64,000 nt of DNA from Chrysomallon squamiferum (Eukaryota; Mollusca; Gastropoda; Neomphalida; Peltospiridae): assembly GCA_012295275.1 (NCBI GenBank), contig CM022665.1, forward strand, positions 11,433,976 to 11,497,975, given 5' to 3'. Under the pieces are notes generated by a model, which was not told the origin of the DNA, searched no databases, and saw nothing but the letters and a program-made list of their open reading frames with translations. A program made the translations under genes and the position numbers. How positions within the stretch are numbered: the first letter of the stretch is position 1; the number at the start of each line of letters is the position of its first letter. Shown here in pieces: positions 52,101 to 62,671 of this stretch.

Positions 52101-54162
52101 TGATGATTGATGATGAATCACTGGCACCCACTGTTATCAACCTTGTTGAACATATTTGGCAGGAAGCTACTGGGGAGGTGGAAGATATAATTGCAACTGC
52201 AGTCAGCGAAATCAAATTGGAACAGGTCAGTTGGGTAAAAGTCAAAAATATTACTGAAGATGTGATAACCTTGGTAAAATGAATTGTTGTTTACAGACCA
52301 TTTCAACTAATGTGCCATGAAGAACAGAAGTGCTATCTCCAGTGTCATGAGACTTGCAACGCAAACATAATAATTAAAATTGTTAACTGCATGACTGGTG
52401 TTAGTCATATACTGACTAGGAATAAAGGGACAATTAAAATCTTGTTATAACTATTCCCATTTTACCAAATAATTATTTTTTAATGGTAAATCCACGTTCT
52501 CTTAAATTAATATTTTAATTACTACATTGTTCATTGTTGTAATCTAAATAAAATTTTAAACAGTAAACTCAGTCTTTTAATTGTTACATTATCTTTGTTG
52601 TAAATCCAAATAACTGATTTTGATCGTAATTCCTAGTTTTCTATGTTAAATCAGTCTGATAATTGTTACAGTTCATGATTCTTGTTACTGGTGATAAATA
52701 ACAATTCCTAATAGTATATCCATCTTACAAATAATAATGGTAAATCTAAGGTAATACAGATATAAATGATAAATATAGTTAATATATTACAATTAATAAT
52801 TGTTAATCCATATTATTAATAAATTACAGTTGTGGATGGTAACTGTACATTATTAATATTGTTAAATTCATAATGAGGGTAATGGGGTAAATCTAATTTA
52901 TTTAATTTATTCCAATTTTCAGTGATAAATATTTGTTATTTTACTATATAGTTTTCATAATAAATCTTTCTTTTTTAAAAACAAATTTTTGTTTTTAATA
53001 AATAATAATTGATTTCATGTTGATATTTCCCCTGTACTTTGATTAATATCCTGAAGTACACCATTCAGACTGAAACATGAAAGAATGTTTGCTTATTATC
53101 CTTTGCTTGAACAAATCTTAGATTGAAAAAGCAGAAGCCATCCTTCTTCAAATTCGAGAAGCTTTTGACAAGTCACTGGAAATGAAAACACTGATCAATG
53201 ATTTTTACAATACACTACAACACACAAATGAAATTGCAGAGAAGACTACAGTCACAAAAGCCTGGCTGGCGAAGAAGCAAGATCTTTGTCAAGTATATTT
53301 TTTAAATTTTACAGTTATTTTTTCTCGGATCATTTTAAATGATTTAGTGGATTAATATTTGTTTTTGAAAGTCCTGTTTTTTGGGGGTGGGTTAAAGTAT
53401 ATCTTAACATTTTGTACAATTGTTTTTCACAGATCATTTTAAATAATTTAGTAGACTGATATTTATTTTTGAAAGTTATTAAAAATAACTTTATCAAATA
53501 TAATTTAACAATTTAAAGGATTCATTCTCCTCAGATCTTTTTAAAATAATTTAGTGAACTTATACTGGTTTCAAAAAGTCCTGAAAAAAAAAAAACAACT
53601 ATTTTATCAAGAATAATTTTAAAATGAAACTTTGAATTTTTGTGGAATTACTTTAAATAAATTAATGGACTAATATTGGTTTTTGAAAGCTTAGTGATAA
53701 GAGTCAGACGTATAATTTTCCTTCGTTTGCTTTAGCTTATTAAAAATTACTGTCACTGTAAATGAGAGAAGACACTTGTTTTGATAAATAAACTTTTGTT
53801 CAATTATTTCAGCTTATCAAAGATATGGTCTCTGTAAATGAGGCTACAAACTGGTCAAAACGAAGCAGTACTGCAGCAAAATACAGAGCATTGAGATGCA
53901 GGATTGAACATATGGACATTTCAGATAGCAATCATAAAATGGTGAAAGATTTGGTAGAATCTTCCATAATTGGGTATGTTGACAGAACTTTTAATTTGTT
54001 TTTTTTAAATGTATTTATTTATTTATTTATTTTATGTCTGTCTTTAATTTTCAGTATACTACCTTTTTCTTACTTTTTAATTGAATCCCTGGTACAATAT
54101 TCTCCACATTATTATTTAAAAGTATCAAAATTGTGATTATTACTACTCACTAACTTTTCAGG

Positions 54163-54197
<35 letters not shown>

Positions 54198-57100
54198 GTT
54201 AGTTATTACTATTGTTGTTTGAGAAAAAGAGCCAAAAAAAAAAAAAAAAAAAAAACAAACAATCCAAAACATGATAATTATCTTGTATATTTCTTATGTT
54301 ATGGTTTTTTCCCTAACTGTTCAAAACCTTCCATTTTCTTTTTTTCAGAGATCTCAAAATTGAAATCAAATCCATCTATCAAATTCACAGACCTGTCGAA
54401 GATAGCAGTTTTCTTCATGATATGACCAACACTCAGCTACTATTTCATGCATCCAAAGCTGAAAATTTTGTTGGAATTCTTTCCAGGTGAAATGATGTAG
54501 TGGATCATTCAGTGTCATCTCTATCACTTTTGGGGCATTTTTTGCACAGCCCTGTCAGATTTCTGTAAATTTTAATAAACCAATAGAGTTCCAGGAAAGA
54601 ACATGTCCATCCTGTTGCTATATAAAATTTCATAGAAATTTGAGTGGGGTATGTTTTAGGTAATAGAGATGACATAGATAAGCCTTTTTTTCAAACAATA
54701 ATATCATTTGCTTGGACCTGATACATGAAGATGCATGCAAACAATTAGTGTTCTGTTCAAGCTAGTTTTATATATTCAAAGTAAAATGTAATGAATAAAT
54801 TAATTTTTATTCATAAGAATTTCTCTTTTTTTATCATCTAATTTTATTTCTTATACATATGATTAATGGTTGCCTGTAATTTATTTTTCATCAGTTATTC
54901 AGTTATTGATCACTTACATATAAATAGTACAGTAGTGTTGAGTATTATTTATGATCAGCAAACATCCATCACATTATCACATATCTTAGCAGTTCTTGTA
55001 GTTGAAATGTTTTGTTTCTCTTTATTTTTACTGTGTTTTAATCCTACATACATTTTGTTCATTAAATAATATTATTTTTTAAACAAATATATAATCCATG
55101 ACCATAAATTGATTATTTTACAGAGGCCTGTTACTGCCTAAAATAGTTGTTGATGATTATGGTGGATCTCGGACTGATGTTGGCATGTTGGGAAATGGCC
55201 TATACTTTGCTAGTTCAGCCAGGTAAGTGTGAAATAAATAAATGATAAATCTGTATTTAATTCATTTCAGTCACAATACACTAAGTCATAACAAGATATC
55301 TGGTGATCATACAGTACTGGGTATTGTCTACATCACCATAGTTCAAATGTTTTACATTTGATATGTAATATGGAATTAGACATAACTCATATATAAAGGA
55401 TTTGCCACTTCAGACCATTTACTTATTTCATATACATGTGATGTCAAATAATAATATGGTTAGGTGTTGTAGAATCAGTGTTCATTCATTTATTTTCATT
55501 TATATTAAAATGCATATTTATTTGCATAATTGGCATTTGTCGTTATAAAAGAAAAAAAATGAGAGTAAAAATATAACAAAAAACCCCTCCAAATATGTTG
55601 CCAAATATTACTTGTGAACAAATAAATAATGAGTTTTAGAAAAAACAAACCTCTGCCAAAATGCACATACTGATCCAAATGTATATTAATTTTGTTTTCC
55701 AGCACAAGTGCCAAATACTCAAAGGCAAGCAAGACCAAAGGGACACGACTCATGCTGATAAACAAGGTTGCTTTAGGCAGGTGTATGGATGTGTACAAAC
55801 ACAACACTGAACTAAATGGACCACCAGAGGGCTATGACAGTGTTCATGGAGTCAGAAAGACTGATAATAATGATTCAGATTTTGTGGTAAATTATTTGTT
55901 TTTCAGTTAATTAATTGCTGAAAACATTTGTGCTTGTGTGTTTTTTATGTGTGCATGTATATCTGTGAATATCTGTTTGTATATGTGGGTATGTACGTGT
56001 GTGTGTGTGTAACATGTGTGCATGCATAGGTGTATATATTTGTATACATGCTTCTTTTGTATGCATGTATATTACAGTCATGTTTCTGTTACATATGGGT
56101 ATGCGTCTGATAGATTTTAAGCCATATTATAGATGTTATATAATCTCCTTTTCTCACTGTAGGATGATGAGTATGTAATATACTCTCTCAGCCAGCAAAA
56201 AATCATGTATTTGGTTGAATTTGTTCTGGAAGGAGATACCATAACTAACATCAACATTGGAGAAACTGAGGAAAACCTGGATGAAGAAACACACTCAGAC
56301 ATCACTATCATAGGTTTGTTTTCACATTATACAATGCCAACAAAATCATCAGTAACTACCTTAGTAAGAAACACACACTGTAAAATAATGACTTATAGGT
56401 CTACAATTAAATATTTATTTATATGAAAACAAAGTTGAAAAATATAAAATAATAATAACACCAAATATTTATCAGTATAATTTATACAGGATAAAAAAAC
56501 AGAAAATGTTTGAGTAATAAAATTTGGTTATTATGTTATGTATTTAATTAGATTATTATGTTGTATTTATTATATATTTAGTTTGATTATCATGTTGCAT
56601 TACTATATTTTAATTTGATTATCTTGTTATATTTATTATATTTTGAGTTTGATCATTATATTTTATTCAGTTATCATTTATCAGCATATTTTAAGACCAG
56701 TACTGTATAAATGATGATAACACATATTTAAAAAAATCTAATTATCTAGATGTTCAAAAACTCCAAGAATTAGAGGATCCCATTTCAAAAGTGAAGTCAG
56801 GTTTGATCTGTGACCAGCAGGAGAATGCAGTAGATCTTAAAGCTGTACATGTCAAAGCTAGACTTGTAGATTTGGCTTCAGAGGTAATGTTTCAATGCAT
56901 ATTTACAGTTTGTTTGAGAAAAACAAACAACTATGAGGAACTATGAATTATGTGTGCCAAGAAAATGAATATTGTTTCACAAGCCTTTTTCAAATTTATA
57001 ATGCTATTCCACAAGAGATTTCAGAATTGTTCAAATTGTGCATATGTTACCCTTAATCTTTCAGTCAATATGGGCAGACTTAAAAAGTTTGTGCAACTAT

Positions 57101-60100
57101 CACCCTTAAACTTCAAACAAGTACTACTAATAAATAAAAATAGATATTTATTATATAAAAGCATTTTTTGTTCAATTAATATATATTCAAATAATCCACC
57201 AATTCACAGGTTTTGCATTTTTTAAATCTATTGTGATATGTTGATTAGTTTTCTTGTGCCTAATTTTATACTTTTTTGGTAAATAAGTGAAATCAAACAA
57301 ATGATCACTGTAGCACTGTAGTTAAAAAACTGGCTCAGAATTTGATGGAATGGATATTTGAATCAGTCTTCTTTAATTTTTCTGTATTATTTTCCATACA
57401 AACCAGTGTTCCATGACTGATTTATCAAAGGTTAAATTTACTATCTGTTATAGGAATGCGAATAAGGAAGGTTATTGACAGATTTCCTGTGATTCATTGA
57501 ATTTTATTGTTGATTATCAATGACTGATACCACACAAGGAGTGCTGTTTCTCTCCAGAATGTATTTTAAACAAATTGATGCTAAACAAATTGTTATTGTT
57601 ACTGTGTTATTATTATTATTATTATTATTTAATTAATTAATTAATTATAATTATTATATTGCATTTTATTGTACTGATTGTATTGTATCATATTGTATTA
57701 TATATATCATTTATCATATATAATCATATCATTTTATATTTTATTATTATTATTATTATTATTATTATCTATTTTTTAATTTTAATTTTATTTCATTTCC
57801 TTATTTCTTTATTTCTTTTGTCCTTGCAGGTGATAGTCATGCAAGAGTACTCTAACAACTTGGACATTGCTGTTGAAGCAAAATTTATTTTTCCTCTGGA
57901 TGACATGGCTGCAGTGTGTGGCTTTGAAGCTTTCATCAACGGCAAACACATAATAGGAGAAGTGAAGGAGAAGGAGACTGCTCATAAGGAGTACAAGAAA
58001 GCCATCAGTGAAGGTCATGGTGCATATCTCATGGACCGTGATGAAGAAACTCCAGTCAGTAATAATAATCATAATTCTAAAAAAAAGTAGTAATAATAAC
58101 TCTTAATAACAAATAATAATAATAATAGTAATAATTCGTTGTTGTATGGGTTGGATATATATATTTTGTAATTTGGTCATTATTGTTCTTATCATTTATT
58201 TTTATTTACTTTTATTTTTATTTTACTTTTTTCCTTTTTGTTCTCTTTGCAGGATGTTTTCATAGTCAGTGTTGGTAATCTCCCACCAAAAGCGCATGTG
58301 CTAATTAAAATAACCTATGTAGCTGAATTACAGGTAGAAGGGGAGGTAATCAATTTCCGACTTCCTGGCAGTGTGGCACCATGGAAAGAGAACTCTGCTA
58401 TCAAAGAAACTACACAGGTTAATGTTTGTTTTGATGGTAGACTTCCAGTTAATTTATTTGTTTTAAAAATCACCAATGTTTACTAACAGATAAGTTAGAA
58501 AATAAGTGAGGAGAAGTAGAGAAGTTACTTTCTGCCTTTCTCATGACATTGTTTTATAAGAGTAAAAGACAATACATGCATGTGCATGTGTGTGTGGGTG
58601 TGTGTGTTTGTATGTGTATCCTGTATGTATTGTTGACATGTTTAACATAACTTGTTGTACATTCATAAATATAATGTTTATAGATATTTTCTTTAAGACT
58701 GTTTATATTTTAAAAATAAGTCACTGTGGTATATTTGTAGACTGAGCTGGGCACACACAAAGTACAGAGCGGTAAAACAACAGTTCAGGTATCCATTGAC
58801 ATGCCTTTCAATATCCACAGCCTTGAATGTCCCACACACAAACTCAGAATTAAAGTAAGAGCCTTATCTACTTATTGTTATAAATCTTTTTGTTTTCACT
58901 AAATAATTTGTTTTGAATGTATGTATGCGTGTATTTATAAACATACATAACAGTGTAGGTAACTATTTATGTGCATAGTTCATATATCTGTGTGATTATC
59001 TGTATACACAGGCAATTGTGAATGTGTCTATGTATATTTACAATACTGTGAATATGTTATTCATATATAATGTTGACTATATCATCATATGTCTGTAGAA
59101 ATTTGATTTTATATAATCTGTGTATTTATCTTTGTAATATATAATAATATATGTGTATATCAATATAATTTATTCTTTATTAATATTCCTTCTTACGGTT
59201 TTATGTATATGTTGGTAAATGTCTTTACTTGTATATATCTAATTGGCTGTTTTTCTCTCAGAGAACTGACACCAAAGCTGTGATTGAGACGATGGAGAAC
59301 CAGTCTTTTGATGATGGCTTCCTACTGCTCATTGGTCTCTCAGAAATACATGTCCCAAGAATGTGGGTGGAGAATCATCCATCACAGCAACATCATCAGG
59401 TACATGCTGAAAGCAAGACAGGAGAAAGACAGACGACAGAGAAAGAAAGTCAGTGAGTGAAGAGTTAGTGAGTGAATGAGTTTGAGAGAGAAAGAGAGAG
59501 ATTTATAGAAAGAGCAGGACGGTCAGACATAGACAAAGACAGAGAGCAAGACCGACATACACAGAAAAAGACACACAGAGAGAATTTGACTGAGAGTGAG
59601 TGTGTATAATTACTTTATTATAAAATAATTAGCTTACTTAGCATAGATACACTTGAATAGTGTATATCGTGATTTGTCAAGAGTCTCTATTCAATGACAT
59701 TAATTTTTTCAGTAGTCTCTTCTATTAAATAAATGCTTTAATATTTATTATTTAGGCTTGCATGTTGACATTTTACCCAGAGTTTGAGGCAGGAGAGCAG
59801 AAGGACCTGGAGATTGTATTTCTCTTAGATCTCTCAAATTCAATGAAAGGATCAGCTCTTGAAGATGCCAAAAATGTTCTTTCTCTAATGTTGAGTCGAT
59901 TGCCATCCCATGCTTTGTATAATATTATTGTGTTTGGAACAGGTGTGTTAGACTTTGATGTTTTCTCATTGGTCAAAAAATTTAATTTTAATAAATAATA
60001 ATGCATTTACTGATTTTGTTTTATCTCTGTGTAAAGAGAAATAAAGTTTTGGCATATTTTAAATGTTTATAATCTACAAATGTATAAATTTTCTTTTGCA

Positions 60101-62610
60101 GGGATTGTTTTATTTAATGACATTCTTGGCACATCTGTAATCAAAATAATTTGTGCCAAGTTATTCTCTATAAATTATCATAAATTTTAATTATGTTATA
60201 TAATGTTTATATCATGATACAACTTCGTCACATGTTTTTTTTTATCAATAAATTATGAATGTTATATGTTATGTACAAGGTAATACAAGTTCATCAAAAT
60301 AACCTTAAACATCTATTTAAAGATTTTTTAATAATATTTCTCTCTTTCTTTATATATTGTTTTCTTTTTTCTTTTTAAACATCCCAAATTGTAATATTAT
60401 AAAGCTTTATATAAAGTTAATTCTGATTACAGTCACTTACAAGTAACTGTTAAAATAACTGATCATCCATTGCATAACTGAATTGTATATATTTGTTGTT
60501 ATTGATATGTTTTATTGTTACAAATTTCAGCATACAGTGAGCTATTCCCAGTTAATGAGGCCAACACTCCTAGCAATACAGCCAGGGCTCGCAAATTTAT
60601 AATGGTAAATAAAGATAATGTTAAACAAAAATGGATGAACAAATGTTTATTAATGGTTCCCCAACATATCTGATGAGATAATTTTCAATTTTGTGGTCAT
60701 TTTTCTCTTAGGCAAGTTTTTATTTAAAAAAAAAAAAAATGAACCTTGATTACTGGCATTTTTTTATTTTTATTTTTTTTAGTGTTTGTTTTTGTATGAA
60801 ACTATGTCAGCCATCACAATCCAAATGAGCTTGTTATATTATTAGGAAAATGTATATAGGTTTTCACACATTCTCTTCAACTTTTTGTTTTTTCATTTTA
60901 TTTTCATAAATATCAATTTTTTTCAAAGAGAGAATTATATTATTTTTTTGTAGGATGCTGAAGCCAATCTTGGAAATACTGATGTTTTCCAACCACTACA
61001 TTCAAATTACCTACTTGAGTCAGAGAGTTCCGTGAAAAACATTTTTCTTATCAGTGATGGACACATCAACAATGAAGATGCTGTCCTCCAAGCTGCTTTA
61101 AACCATGCAGCACACTCGAGACTCTTCACATGTGGAGTCAGGTACACACTTTAATTTAACTGTCACAATGTTACAGATAAAATCATATCACAATCCTACA
61201 GTTACCAAAAACAAAAAACACAAGATGATTTTATGTTGTTTAATCCTTTTTTATCTGGCAAGACAGTGTTTATTTAATGCTAATTATTTTGTTGTAGTTC
61301 ATAATTATTGACATTATTGTAGTTAGTGTCGTTACGTCAGTGGCAGACATTACACTATGGTGCTTCTGCTTCCTTCCCTTTTGATGTCGGAAATTTGATA
61401 TTCTATCTATTTATTTATTTTTGCATTATTATTATTATTAGTGCAATAGTTTTAATTGAAAAGCACATTCTCTTTTAGCTCAACATCCAATGTACATTTA
61501 CTTAGATCATTAGCTAGAGTTGGAGGTGGAGCATTTGAATTCTTTGACAGAAAGGCAAAGTCAAAATGGGATAGGAAGGTAACCATAACTGATCTAAAGC
61601 ATATTAACAATATTTATAAAATATAAATTACAGAATTCTATTTAAAAAGTATAATAATATTTAATTTAACAATATTGTGTTTAAAAAGTATAACAATAAT
61701 TAACAATATTATGTTTAAAAAGTGTAACAGTATTTAATTTGACAATATTCTGTTTAGAAAGTTAAACATTATTAATAAATTCTGTTTATATATTACAGTC
61801 AATTTAGAAAGTATTACAATGTTTAAATTACACTCTTTTTTAAATTTATCAGCTGGAATAGCTTACAAATTACTGTATTTTGAAAATCATTCTTTGTGTC
61901 AGTTTGTTCATTAATACAAAGATTCATTTAAATATTAGAGTGTTGTCCTTACAAATAAAATTCATTTCTCAGATAAGTGTTTTGTTACAGCATTCTTTGA
62001 ACAAATTACAAAAGGCCAACCAATTTATTTATTTATTTATTTATTTATTTTTGTTTCTTCTTTTTCTTTACAATAATAACTAAATGCTATATGTTTTATA
62101 TTCAGGTAAAAAACCCAGAACAAATAACTAAATGTAAGACTCTTATTATTCAGGTAGAAAGATGAGGTATAATGATAACTAAATTCCAGACTCTTGTTTT
62201 CTGAGGTTCAAAAAAAAAGAAAGAAGCCCAGATATGATAACTAAATGCCAGACACATATTACTCAAGTACAAAACCTGGATATAATTGATAGTTATATTC
62301 TTATTATTCAGGTGAAAAACCAGATATAATAATAACTAAATACCAAATACTTATTATTTAGGTGAAAAACCAACTGACCAAGGCAGCCCAGCCAGGTTTG
62401 ACATCTGTTTCAGTTGAGTGGCGACAGTTTGATGAAGATCCAGACAAGCTGCCACAAGCTCCTCGGCAAATTACATCTCTGTTCAGTGGATCACGACAGG
62501 TTGTCTATGGATATGTACCAAACTGTACCATGGTTGGTAGTTACTGTAAATTGTAATACGTTTTTCATTCATTTTGTATATGGACAAACCTTCAAGCAGA
62601 GCATACACAC

Positions 62611-62671
<61 letters not shown>

